A stretch of 44,119 bases of DNA. Origin: a virus. The stretch is from IMG/VR virus record IMGVR_UViG_3300043172_000104, positions 1-44,119 of that record, one strand, 5' to 3'. Positions 37,673 to 44,119 of the stretch are shown in pieces. Made by a program: the position numbers and the translations under genes. How positions within the stretch are numbered: position 1 is the first letter of the stretch; every line of letters starts with the position of its first letter. Under the pieces are notes generated by a model. The model ran no database searches, had not been told where the DNA came from, and saw nothing but the letters and a program-made list of their open reading frames with translations.

Positions 37673-38859
37673 TGAGCTACAAAATAAATACAGCAGTTAC
37701 TGGGTTTGGCATTGGTCACTTCATTAACACGACTACTGGTGCGGAGGTTATTACTGGAACTCCCGTATGTAAGCGTACAATAGACGGAACTGGTGGTACT
37801 TGTGCTAATGCTGCGAGCTATAATACTGCTGGTAAAGCATGGGAGATCGACCTGGCTGCTGGGGATACTAACGGCACTAATATCATATTCTCTTTCTCCT
37901 TAACTGGCAGTATACCGATTAGCTATACGACGCAGACGGTAACAAGGCTAGTAAGCGAACTCAATGACGCAATAACAGCACCTACGGCATCGGAAAATAG
38001 AACAGAGATGGACGACAACAGCACAAAACTTGCTGCAATAGTGGAAGATACCGCAGAAATAGGTGTTGATGGCGTAGGGCTTAGTAATCTTGGCGGTATG
38101 TCTGCTGCGATGAAGACGGAGGTACAGACCGAAGCTAATGATGCTCTAGTCGCCCAAAACCTAGACCATCTATTAAAAGTAAGTACTGGAGTGGCTGCGG
38201 ACGGCAATTTAGCCCCATTCGTAGTAGATGAAACGGTTATGGCCCATCTTATGTCAACATCCGCAGCGGTAGCTACGGGATACAATGCTACTACTGACTC
38301 ATTCCAGGCTATTGGGGCCGACACTGACGGTATTATATCTACATTAGGCACTAACGGTGCAGGATTATCTAACATTAATCTACCAAACCAGACAATGGAT
38401 ATAACTGGCAGCTTAAGCGGTTCGGTAGGAAGTGTGACAGACCCAGTAGAGACGGATAGTACCAGTAGAACGGCAAGCAAAGCAGATGTATCCGCCATAC
38501 CGAACACTACAGAATTTGAACTAAGAACTCTACCTAAGGATGATTATGTCGTAGTAGGAGACACAATAGCTGGCGTCACAACCACTGCCAATCTAACAAC
38601 CAACAACGATAAAACAGGTTACACCCTGTCGGCTTCTGGCATAGACTCTATTTTCGCCGAAGAGGTAGACAATGACGGGAATGCAATATCACTATCTGGA
38701 GCAATGAAACTAATACTATCAGTACTCACTGGTAACTCTGATGGAGGCGGGACGACTACGCTGACATTTAAAGACCTAACGACTGGACTAAGTAATAGGC
38801 TATCGCTGACAGCAAGTGTTGACGGTGATAGGTCTGCAATAACAAGGGACGCTACATAA
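37672..38859 (+). CDS. Putative tail fibre / adsorption protein, 395 aa
   Basis: An N-terminal beta domain (FGIGHFINTTTGAEVITG, EIDLAAGDTNGTNIIFSFSL) resembles the small domain found at the start of many phage adsorption proteins. It is followed by a helical region with Ala/Asp/Glu repeats (TEVQTEANDALVAQNLDHLL), then a Thr-rich fibre end. No enzyme motif. It overlaps the next gene by one base. Confidence 0.6.
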   Translation: MSYKINTAVTGFGIGHFINTTTGAEVITGTPVCKRTIDGTGGTCANAASYNTAGKAWEIDLAAGDTNGTNIIFSFSLTGSIPISYTTQTVTRLVSELNDAITAPTASENRTEMDDNSTKLAAIVEDTAEIGVDGVGLSNLGGMSAAMKTEVQTEANDALVAQNLDHLLKVSTGVAADGNLAPFVVDETVMAHLMSTSAAVATGYNATTDSFQAIGADTDGIISTLGTNGAGLSNINLPNQTMDITGSLSGSVGSVTDPVETDSTSRTASKADVSAIPNTTEFELRTLPKDDYVVVGDTIAGVTTTANLTTNNDKTGYTLSASGIDSIFAEEVDNDGNAISLSGAMKLILSVLTGNSDGGGTTTLTFKDLTTGLSNRLSLTASVDGDRSAITRDAT

Positions 38860-40517
38860 TGGGTTTAGGGATATTTCTAAGAAATTTCTTTCAAGACCAT
38901 TTCTGGCAAGACGATTTTTGGCAGGAGATAGTCCAGCCAGAGGAATTTATGCTTAATTTGATACTAAGTAGTGACATGGAATCCAGTTTACCTTGGACTG
39001 AAGGCGCTGGATGGCTTGTAAATGATTCTGCTTCTGGGGTTGCTGCATACATTAGCACTGGTGCGGATTCATCACTACAGCAGGATACACTAGCTTTAGT
39101 CGAGGGAGCAACCTATAAAGTAGTCTTTACTGCTTCGGGTGTATCTCTAACAAGCGGAAACTTCAGCGTATCATTAGCTGGAGGAGTAGCAGGTACGTTC
39201 ACTAAGCCTGGAACTCATACTTTTTATCTAGTAGCGGGCAGTACCTTAACCGATGGCTTCGAGATCGCAAGTGTAAATACAACGGCATCGGACACGTTGA
39301 CAATTGATAATCCAGCAGTATATGTAGAGCATTTCAAGCCTTCAACAAGTCTTAACTCAGTATTCTTCACAGCAGACACGCAAGTCCCAGACGGTGCTGC
39401 TGGCTTAGATAATGGCCCTACGGATAAGTACCTCGATACGGGATCAACGACAGGCGGGGAGATAGTCTATAGGAGTACACTTAATCACTCGAATGGGTCT
39501 GGTGGGCTGGCTAAATATTTCTTGTGGTTTAATGGTTCGGCTTGGGTTATTAGCAGGACGGTAACTGTCACCACTGGGCCTTCGTGGATAAGTAGTGGCA
39601 GTATCATTGACGATTACACCCCGATTACTTCCGCTCCTCAATCAATCGGAACGGGAGCGGTAACTTTTGGCCCTGTCTCTCATTCTCAGGTCAGTGGATC
39701 GGCGGGGTTAGATACAGACGGAATCAGCGGATATATTGATCTAAAGACAAGTCATGACTTCCTCAATGGACTTCGGGGGGGTAAGTTTGGGATTGTCTCA
39801 GTCTATAACGCAACCAAAGGGACGGGCAGTGGAAGGTTATTGTCCGCAGAGACTAGCGTTAACACCTCTTTTAGAGCTATTAGTTTGTCTGATACGCAAA
39901 GCAGATACCAGTGGACTGGAACTAGTCCTTTGAATGTAGACGCCGATATAGCTGATAACGAGATTCATAATGTAAGCCTAACAGTTGACGCTTTAACCCT
40001 GGAAGACGCATGGATAAATGCCGATGGGTTACTGTCAGAAACAGACTCGACAGTCTCAGGATTGGACGTAGCAGATTCAACGCAATTAACCCTAGGTGCG
40101 ACTGCTTACGCGCATGACCTGTTTAATATAGGCAAATTTGGGTTCACTGCCATCCTAGACTTCTCTGCCGTAACAACAGTAAACGAAGCATGGTCAACAG
40201 ACTTATCCGAAGCAATAAACACAGCAGCAATAAAAAGTAATTACAACGCTCACAGTATAGCAGCAGCGATATTAGATTACGACAGTAATATCACGGGTTT
40301 CTACTGGGCCTTGAACGAACTAAATACGGGTGATGCAAGTGATTATTACTTGTTAGCATATAATATCGAGACGCAAGTAGCACAAACCGGAGACTTTTAT
40401 GGTCTTGTTAGCGATTCTGGCGTTGCAGGCGTTATTCTGGCGTCTGCTGGTGGCGGTTACAGAGGCGCGGGGTATCGTGGCAGATACAATGGATTGTACC
40501 GTCCCAGATACGCCTAA
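38859..40517 (+). CDS. Large surface protein with LamG-like domain, 552 aa
   Basis: The unusual start FFQDHFWQDDFWQEI is an aromatic DFWQ repeat, likely an attachment point. A carbohydrate-binding-like domain follows (about 35-160), then a second lectin-like region (TDGISGYIDLKTSHDFLNGL, GKFGFTAILDFSAV). The end is Gly/Tyr/Arg-rich (GGGYRGAGYRGRYNGLY). With the two preceding genes it forms a separate adsorption module. The gene is followed by an inverted repeat that may end transcription. Confidence 0.65.
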   Translation: MGLGIFLRNFFQDHFWQDDFWQEIVQPEEFMLNLILSSDMESSLPWTEGAGWLVNDSASGVAAYISTGADSSLQQDTLALVEGATYKVVFTASGVSLTSGNFSVSLAGGVAGTFTKPGTHTFYLVAGSTLTDGFEIASVNTTASDTLTIDNPAVYVEHFKPSTSLNSVFFTADTQVPDGAAGLDNGPTDKYLDTGSTTGGEIVYRSTLNHSNGSGGLAKYFLWFNGSAWVISRTVTVTTGPSWISSGSIIDDYTPITSAPQSIGTGAVTFGPVSHSQVSGSAGLDTDGISGYIDLKTSHDFLNGLRGGKFGIVSVYNATKGTGSGRLLSAETSVNTSFRAISLSDTQSRYQWTGTSPLNVDADIADNEIHNVSLTVDALTLEDAWINADGLLSETDSTVSGLDVADSTQLTLGATAYAHDLFNIGKFGFTAILDFSAVTTVNEAWSTDLSEAINTAAIKSNYNAHSIAAAILDYDSNITGFYWALNELNTGDASDYYLLAYNIETQVAQTGDFYGLVSDSGVAGVILASAGGGYRGAGYRGRYNGLYRPRYA

Positions 40518-40529
40518 TCCATACAAGGC

Positions 40530-40613
40530 AATCTGAGCCATTCTGAGGGCTTTTAGTAGTATTAGCACTATTATACCAATAAGACCGTAAAACGTCTCAG
40601 AACGGCTCAGATT
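40530..40613. terminator. 18-bp inverted repeat between convergent operons
   Basis: AATCTGAGCCATTCTGAG (40530-40547) pairs with CTCAGAACGGCTCAGATT (40596-40613), 17 of 18 positions. Each arm contains CTGAG twice, 10 bp apart. The loop is about 48 bases. It sits after the plus-strand structural cassette and before the end of the minus-strand block, so a bidirectional terminator or a binding site is likely. No U-run is evident. Confidence 0.6.
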
Positions 40614-40640
40614 TGCTTATATGGAACGCTAGGCTCTTTG

Positions 40641-40760
40641 TCATGTAAATACTAGCACAATATACTCGCCGATGCTCTCATTGCAATTAGCGTCTGCCTT
40701 GTCTCTGTCGCTAGTCTTAAACTTTGTTAATCCGGTTCTTGTTCTTACGATGTAGGTCAT
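40641..40760 (-). CDS. Small protein, 39 aa
   Basis: MTYIVRTRTGLTKFKTSDRD and a hydrophobic end (IGEYIVLVFT). It starts on an ATGA overlap, directly after the repeated KELTK-type junction of the gene upstream. Unknown function. Confidence 0.5.
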   Translation of the reverse strand: MTYIVRTRTGLTKFKTSDRDKADANCNESIGEYIVLVFT

Positions 40761-40972
40761 TTGGTTAGCTCCTTAGCTTGAGATAATGCCTTATGGGCTG
40801 TTTGCATTACGATACCCTTGTATGCGTGTCTTGTTATGGTCTTTAGGGCTTTCTCGTACAATTCGACCTTAGACCTAAGAGCAATCAGCTTGCCCTCTTC
40901 AATCGTAGTCCATTTAGTTTGTTTGGGTGTATATTCCTTAACGGCATCCTCAAATCTTGGATCAATGTTCAT
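40757..40972 (-). CDS. Hypothetical protein, 71 aa, with MNIDPRF start
   Basis: Begins MNIDPRFEDAVKEYTPKQTK, sharing its first seven residues with the gene at 31289-31471, then a helical body (KVELYEKALKTITRHAYKGI). It ends AKELTK, like the next gene upstream, so it looks like a product of recombination between small modules. Confidence 0.55.
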   Translation of the reverse strand: MNIDPRFEDAVKEYTPKQTKWTTIEEGKLIALRSKVELYEKALKTITRHAYKGIVMQTAHKALSQAKELTK

Positions 40973-41106
40973 TTGGTTAGCTCCTTAATCTTTTTTTGAG
41001 CAAATTTGATACCGTTCTTATAAGTATCTATATTTTGCGGTTGACAGGTTCTTAGACCGTGCTGTAGGGTCTTGAGATGGTTCTTGTAGTAGGTTGCTGA
41101 TTTCAT
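40969..41106 (-). CDS. Hypothetical basic protein, 45 aa
   Basis: MKSATYYKNHLKTLQHGLRT, then a Lys-rich end KKIKELTK. The 19-bp end of this gene and the next start are identical to the junction at 40757-40775, so the ribosome site AAGGAG for the next gene lies within the codons for KELTK. Unknown function. Confidence 0.5.
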   Translation of the reverse strand: MKSATYYKNHLKTLQHGLRTCQPQNIDTYKNGIKFAQKKIKELTK

Positions 41107-41138
41107 GTGATACCTTTCTTATTAAGTTGAAATAGGTG

Positions 41139-41273
41139 TTAATTCTTAATGTCGGCTTTCTTTAGCATAGCAATACATCGTTTGCCGGACCAGTTACTTA
41201 GATCACGGCATTTAACCCATAAGAAGCGATATATTCTATAGCGTATTGTTTTCTTGATCTCGTTATATTCCAT
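41139..41273 (-). CDS. Hypothetical basic protein, 44 aa
   Basis: MEYNEIKKTIRYRIYRFLWV and so on. Preceded by GAGGTAGAG and coupled by TAATG to the gene upstream. A short basic product with an aromatic centre. Not recognised. Confidence 0.5.
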   Translation of the reverse strand: MEYNEIKKTIRYRIYRFLWVKCRDLSNWSGKRCIAMLKKADIKN

Positions 41274-41443
41274 TATACTCTACCTCCCGCTAATACGAGA
41301 GAATAGCAGAATACACTATCAGTGCCATTATTGATCCATTGACGATCTTTTACGATACGATGCTTTTGGCGGGTTGATCTTTCTTCTTGTCTCTTATTGC
41401 TTATTGCTTGTTTATAACTAGTAGTGTTTGGGTAATGTAACAT
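41273..41443 (-). CDS. Hypothetical basic protein, 56 aa
   Basis: MLHYPNTTSYKQAISNKRQE and a basic middle (RQKHRIVKDRQW), with a GAAAGGAAT ribosome site. A Val-Cys-Tyr-rich end (VFCYSLVLAGGRV). Unrecognised. Confidence 0.5.
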   Translation of the reverse strand: MLHYPNTTSYKQAISNKRQEERSTRQKHRIVKDRQWINNGTDSVFCYSLVLAGGRV

Positions 41444-41470
41444 TTTATTCCTTTCGATAGAGTAATAAGA

Positions 41471-41510
41471 ATTTAATAAAGTATCTGGAAAGCCAGGTCT
41501 TTTATTAAAT
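41471..41510. repeat. AT-rich inverted repeat with inner stem
   Basis: ATTTAATAAA (41471-41480) and TTTATTAAAT (41501-41510) are perfect complements, with an inner CTGG/CCAG stem (41485-41496). It lies between two minus-strand genes, downstream of the 41551 gene on that strand. It may act as a processing or attenuation hairpin rather than a GC-rich terminator. Confidence 0.5.
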
Positions 41511-41550
41511 GCTTGAACAGTTTAGAGACTTGTTCGGGTCTTTGGGTTAA

Positions 41551-41910
41551 TTACCAGACTAAGCCTTGATGATTAGTTGTTATCTGCCTTCGGCTCGTTT
41601 GTATTGAGTACGGGCAATCCAGATCGTCATCTGCCCAAATGGTAGCTATTTGGATATTAGTGGTAGGTGCAAAGTATTCCTCGTCTTCAGTGGTTACAGA
41701 AAAACCGTATTGCTTTTGGGGTTTAACGGGAATAACCAGGTTTTTGAGTCTTGTTTGGGCTCCAGATATTACAATTCTACGATCATTCGACCGCTTGTTA
41801 TCACCAGTTATCCAGACTTTATTCATGCGGATGGTCATCTGAAGAGACTTTCTTTCTGACATTGCTTTATTATAAGAGGTTAATTGCTTGTTGTATTCAT
41901 TGTAATCCAT
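41551..41910 (-). CDS. Hypothetical protein, 119 aa
   Basis: MDYNEYNKQLTSYNKAMSER, then a basic strand region (KVWITGDNKRSNDRRIVISG) and VIPVKPQKQYGFSVTTEDEE. A GAAAGG ribosome site precedes the start. No family recognised. It is part of the second early block. Confidence 0.6.
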   Translation of the reverse strand: MDYNEYNKQLTSYNKAMSERKSLQMTIRMNKVWITGDNKRSNDRRIVISGAQTRLKNLVIPVKPQKQYGFSVTTEDEEYFAPTTNIQIATIWADDDLDCPYSIQTSRRQITTNHQGLVW

Positions 41911-41986
41911 TATAAACCCTTTCTTATTAAGTGATTAAAACTATTAAATCCTAGCCGACTACCACGCCGGCGAGGGGTTAAGTGTT

Positions 41987-42352
41987 TTAATTAAGCTTCT
42001 TATGTAGTTCAAGGATACGCATTGCCATATAACGCCAGTAGTTATCGCAAATAGTGTCTTCCTCTTTCTCTGTAGCGTACTGAGAGAGCGAACCCTGCTC
42101 TTTTGCAAGCTTTATAATGTCATGGTAGGAATAAGCCATAGACACGGCTGAAGGCAGGCCCATTAGCCAGTCAACCAGAGCGGAGAACTGACCATCTCTT
42201 GTGACTTTCCAGCCATATTCAGCGTTAAGGCAGTCAATGACGAAATTGATCTTGTCTTTATCGCTGTTTAGCTCTACATCGTAACCAGCACCATCAATGC
42301 CGTCAAGGATGTAATCGAATATGAACTGCTTGCTCTGTTGTGTTGTAGTCAT
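41987..42352 (-). CDS. Hypothetical protein, 121 aa
   Basis: I start at ATG 42352 (MTTTQQSKQFIFDYILDGID), after GAAAGG, rather than the codon 15 bp upstream. Helical and acidic, with YGWKVTRDGQFSALVDWLMG and a Tyr-rich centre. It belongs to a type of small phage protein with unknown role. Confidence 0.6.
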   Translation of the reverse strand: MTTTQQSKQFIFDYILDGIDGAGYDVELNSDKDKINFVIDCLNAEYGWKVTRDGQFSALVDWLMGLPSAVSMAYSYHDIIKLAKEQGSLSQYATEKEEDTICDNYWRYMAMRILELHKKLN

Positions 42353-42425
42353 GGTAAAACCTTTCATAAAATGATATATAATTAACTGTTAATCGGACAC
42401 TACGCTAATAGTATCCGGTTAAACG

Positions 42426-42494
42426 TTAACGACATAGTAAAGCGGTTAGGGTTAGTAAGAACGTGTTGACGGTTAACATTATGATGTGATCCAT
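42426..42494 (-). CDS. Predicted 22-aa hydrophobic peptide
   Basis: A strong AAGGAG site 7 bases from the ATG leads to MDHIIMLTVNTFLLTLTALL plus CR, nearly a single membrane helix. It is the first frame behind the sigma70-type promoter at 42536-42563. The leader TAAGGAGCTA matches the other repeated junctions of this block. It may be a regulatory leader or a membrane toxin-like peptide. Confidence 0.45.
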   Translation of the reverse strand: MDHIIMLTVNTFLLTLTALLCR

Positions 42495-42535
42495 GTGTAG
42501 CTCCTTAAGATAAGATGATTAAGTGTTATACATTA

Positions 42536-42563
42536 ACTATACACTGCTTATCGTCGAAGTCAA
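42536..42563 (-). promoter_or_regulatory. Host sigma70-type promoter of the second early block
   Basis: On the minus strand TTGACT, spacer 16 bp, TATAGT. The -10 context GTGTATAGT is the same as in the promoter at 34061-34089. The first frame begins 42 bp downstream. It should drive the minus-strand genes 42494 to 40641. Confidence 0.7.
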
Positions 42564-42603
42564 ATAAAAACTTTAAAGAAAAGCAAAATAAATAAGAATA
42601 TTT

Positions 42604-42667
42604 TCAGGATAGGGCATCGAACCCGAAAAGCGGCTACCTGAGCCGCCTTCCTGATAGGATAATCAGG
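42604..42667 (+). promoter_or_regulatory. Switch-like RNA leader of the endonuclease VII-like gene
   Basis: TCAGGA (42604-42609) can pair with TCCTGA (42649-42654) around two hairpins, GGG-CATCGAA-CCC (42612-42624) and GCGGCT-ACCTG-AGCCGC (42630-42646). CCTGAT (42650-42655) can pair instead with ATCAGG (42662-42667), excluding the first closing stem. The AGGAG ribosome site follows at 42676. Two exclusive folds suggest regulation, perhaps by a small molecule or protein, but no known riboswitch class is recognised. Confidence 0.5.
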
Positions 42668-42685
42668 GTTACTGCAGGAGTAACA

Positions 42686-43108
42686 ATGAAGATATGTTCT
42701 AAGTGTAAAAAGAATAAAGACCTAAATGAGTATCATAGGGCTAAGTTATCTAAAGATGGGAGAGCTCGTTACTGCAAAGAATGCATCAAGCAAGTTCAGC
42801 GGGAGTATAGAGCCAGGAACCCGAAGAGACAAGGTGACCTAAGGAGGGATAGCCAATATAGACTCCTTTACGGCATAACCTTAGAGGATTACAATGCTCT
42901 CTACTATAATCAGGACGGCAAATGCAAGATATGCAAGAAACATCAAGTAGAGTTCAAAAAGAGACTAGCAGTAGACCATAACCATAAGACCGGCGAAGTA
43001 AGAGGTCTATTGTGCCAGAAATGCAACCAAGCGATAGGCTTATTCAATGATGATGCCGATCTACTAAGGCAGGCAGCGTTATATGTAACAACCAATAATC
43101 GGCCGTAA
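42686..43108 (+). CDS. Endonuclease VII-like recombination nuclease
   Basis: A 140-residue product. N-terminal zinc-ribbon-like CSKCKKNKDLNEYHRAKLSK, then a CKEC pair. YGITLEDYNALYYNQDGKC and VDHNHKTGEVRGLLCQKCN-like motifs hold the His-Me catalytic site of endonuclease VII, with the CxxC ligands. It resolves branched DNA or debranches it before packaging. It lies beside terS, consistent with a packaging role. Confidence 0.88.
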   Translation: MKICSKCKKNKDLNEYHRAKLSKDGRARYCKECIKQVQREYRARNPKRQGDLRRDSQYRLLYGITLEDYNALYYNQDGKCKICKKHQVEFKKRLAVDHNHKTGEVRGLLCQKCNQAIGLFNDDADLLRQAALYVTTNNRP

Positions 43109-43171
43109 TGAGCTGAAAACCAGGTTAATGGGTAATAAAATTAAAAGAAATATAATGTAATAGGTAGTATC

Positions 43172-43669
43172 ATGGTAAAAGAGGGAGAACTAACAGCAAA
43201 GCAATCAGACTTCGTAACGTTCTATACTACATTAGGTGCTGATACATATAACAACGCAATGCAGTCGGCGTTAAAGGCTGGATACGCCGAAACAACGGCT
43301 AACAATAGTATACAGCATGTGTTGGGTAATGCTGGGGTTAAGAAGGAAATCGCCAAAGCAAGGTCAGCTAATAGAGCAAATAGCTTAAGTAGTATACAAG
43401 ATATACGTGACATGCACAAACAATTGTTCGACAGTGCTGTTAAATCTAATGACATGGCATTAGCCCGCTTAAACCTACAGGACTTAGGTCGTACGTACGC
43501 ATCGTATACCGACAAGGCAGTGATTGACAACGAATTTACGTTAAACATACAACGTTTTACGAAGCAAATAGCAAGCGAGGTGAACGATCAATCCGTATTA
43601 GACGTAGTACCAGAGGCTCACGTCCTCCCAGAGGCCACACAAGACGTGCCAGCAGCAAAGCCCAGGTAG
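43172..43669 (+). CDS. terS: Terminase small subunit
   Basis: A 165-residue DNA-recognition subunit. LTAKQSDFVTFYTTLGADTY, then NNAMQSALKAGYAETTANNS matches the helix-turn-helix start of small terminases. A helical middle (EIAKARSANRANSLSSIQDI) follows. It would bind the packaging site and deliver DNA to the large subunit. A second, diverged 3' end of this gene opens the window. No strong ribosome site is visible, but the start fits the family. Confidence 0.8.
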   Translation: MVKEGELTAKQSDFVTFYTTLGADTYNNAMQSALKAGYAETTANNSIQHVLGNAGVKKEIAKARSANRANSLSSIQDIRDMHKQLFDSAVKSNDMALARLNLQDLGRTYASYTDKAVIDNEFTLNIQRFTKQIASEVNDQSVLDVVPEAHVLPEATQDVPAAKPR

Positions 43670-43995
43670 TCGGCACTAATGCAGGGTCAACGGGTTAAAC
43701 GTCTGTAATCGGCTTGTACACGTTCAAGGAATAACCTGTACGATGTGACACCGTGACAATGTGGCGTGAGGCTCTAATAATACGGGTGATTACAACTGAA
43801 TCATTGTTATTGGCGTGATAATGATACAGGGTTATGCTAGCGTTAGATACCTGGCTAACAACATATCATGTTAGTTACACACACAACACGCGTTAGTTAG
43901 GTACGCAACATCCGTTAGTTAGGTAACGACATAACACATGTTACATATCTAACTAACATAAGTTGGAAAAACAACTAACGATCCCTATATAACCG
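43670..43995. other. Non-coding spacer with TTAGTTAG iterons
   Basis: No gene is visible. TTAGTTA occurs at 43871, TTAGTTAG at 43893 and 43915 (period 22), and the inverted form CTAACTAAC at 43949-43957, AACTAACG at 43973-43980. The cluster is absent from the other version of this spacer (158-332). Position beside terS suggests a packaging site or an origin. Confidence 0.6.
43871..43980 (+). repeat. TTAGTT iteron cluster
   Basis: Three direct copies of the TTAGTT(A) core, with a 22-bp period between the last two (CGTTAGTTAGGTA), then two inverted copies. This layout is typical of protein-binding clusters at packaging sites or origins. A partial match, TTAGATA, lies at 43843. Confidence 0.65.
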
Positions 43996-44119
43996 AGGGG
44001 GTAGGACCGGAAACGGTTTCGAATGAAATGTATTGATATGTCCAATATTATCGACGTCAAAAAACCGAATACAAGACAAATTAGGTGTTAAACAATACAG
44101 TAAATAGTAACGCTTTTAT
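43996..44119 (+). repeat. Direct repeat, right copy (contig overlap)
   Basis: Identical to 333-456. The end of the window therefore continues at position 457 when the genome is closed. See the left copy for the meaning. Confidence 0.9.

Noticed and set aside
37923-38507. 194-codon minus-strand frame opposite the fibre gene
   Set aside because: Antisense of a coupled plus-strand gene. Composition and lack of start signals mark it as a shadow.
42604-42654. tRNA on the minus strand suggested by a GGTTCGAT-like loop
   Set aside because: The acceptor-like stem is only six pairs and encloses two arms. The anticodon arm is missing, so it is not a tRNA. Kept as a structured leader on the plus strand.
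43871-43980. CRISPR-like array
   Set aside because: The repeated unit is only 6-8 bp, with both orientations and no spacer regularity. It fits protein-binding iterons.

Overview
The window is an almost complete genome of a small double-stranded DNA phage, most likely a virulent short-tailed (podovirus-like) phage of a Gram-negative host. The evidence is a P22-type portal, an N4-gp56-type major capsid protein, a set of long Gly/Gln-rich ejection-type proteins and no tape measure, sheath or integrase. Two small lipoproteins and a membrane-anchored lytic transglycosylase-like enzyme point to a host with an outer membrane. The last 124 bases (43996-44119) repeat 333-456 exactly, and the sequence just before each copy is a diverged version of the same region (3' end of terS plus spacer). 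The contig therefore closes on itself, giving a unit of about 43.66 kb opened between terS and terL, with two strain variants of the junction present.

Layout. Plus strand 570-19453 is packaging and virion: small coupled genes, terL, portal, scaffold, capsid, adaptor and tail genes, tail hub, a C1q-like fibre, a GNAT-like protein, three ejection-type proteins and a holin/spanin-like membrane protein. A lipoprotein gene (19531) ends this block and converges on the minus-strand early block. Minus strand 19745-33968 is a compact string of about 40 genes, most of them coupled by ATGA or TAATG overlaps. It holds SSB, NinB-like protein, HNH nuclease, DnaB-type helicase, C5-cytosine-type and N4/N6-type methyltransferases, a dATP/dGTP diphosphohydrolase-like protein, a nucleoside deoxyribosyltransferase-like protein, a calcineurin-like phosphoesterase, a YopX-like protein, a small HExxH protein, a papain-like peptidase and the lytic enzyme. 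No DNA polymerase, primase or RNA polymerase gene is visible, so host enzymes are presumably used.

Plus strand 34126-35189 carries three consecutive sigma-factor-like genes: one with sigma regions 2 and 4, one with a region-4-like HTH only, one with a region-2-like segment only. The first is preceded by a near-perfect host sigma70 promoter. A 30-bp element (TGAACA, exactly 18 bp, then TATATA or TATGTT) occurs five times: four times on the minus strand at the heads of early transcription units, and once on the plus strand inside the sigma-like gene. I infer that the phage sigma-like proteins drive this regulon. This is the best candidate for an undescribed system here.

35190-35651 is a structured non-coding stretch containing a tRNA-Asn(GTT) and several perfect or near-perfect hairpins. 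It leads into a second structural cassette (35972-40517) with two LamG/concanavalin-like proteins, probably adsorption proteins, which ends at an 18-bp inverted repeat. A second minus-strand block of short genes (40641-42494) starts from another host-type promoter. An endonuclease VII-like gene preceded by a switch-like hairpin set, terS and a repeat-rich spacer complete the circle.
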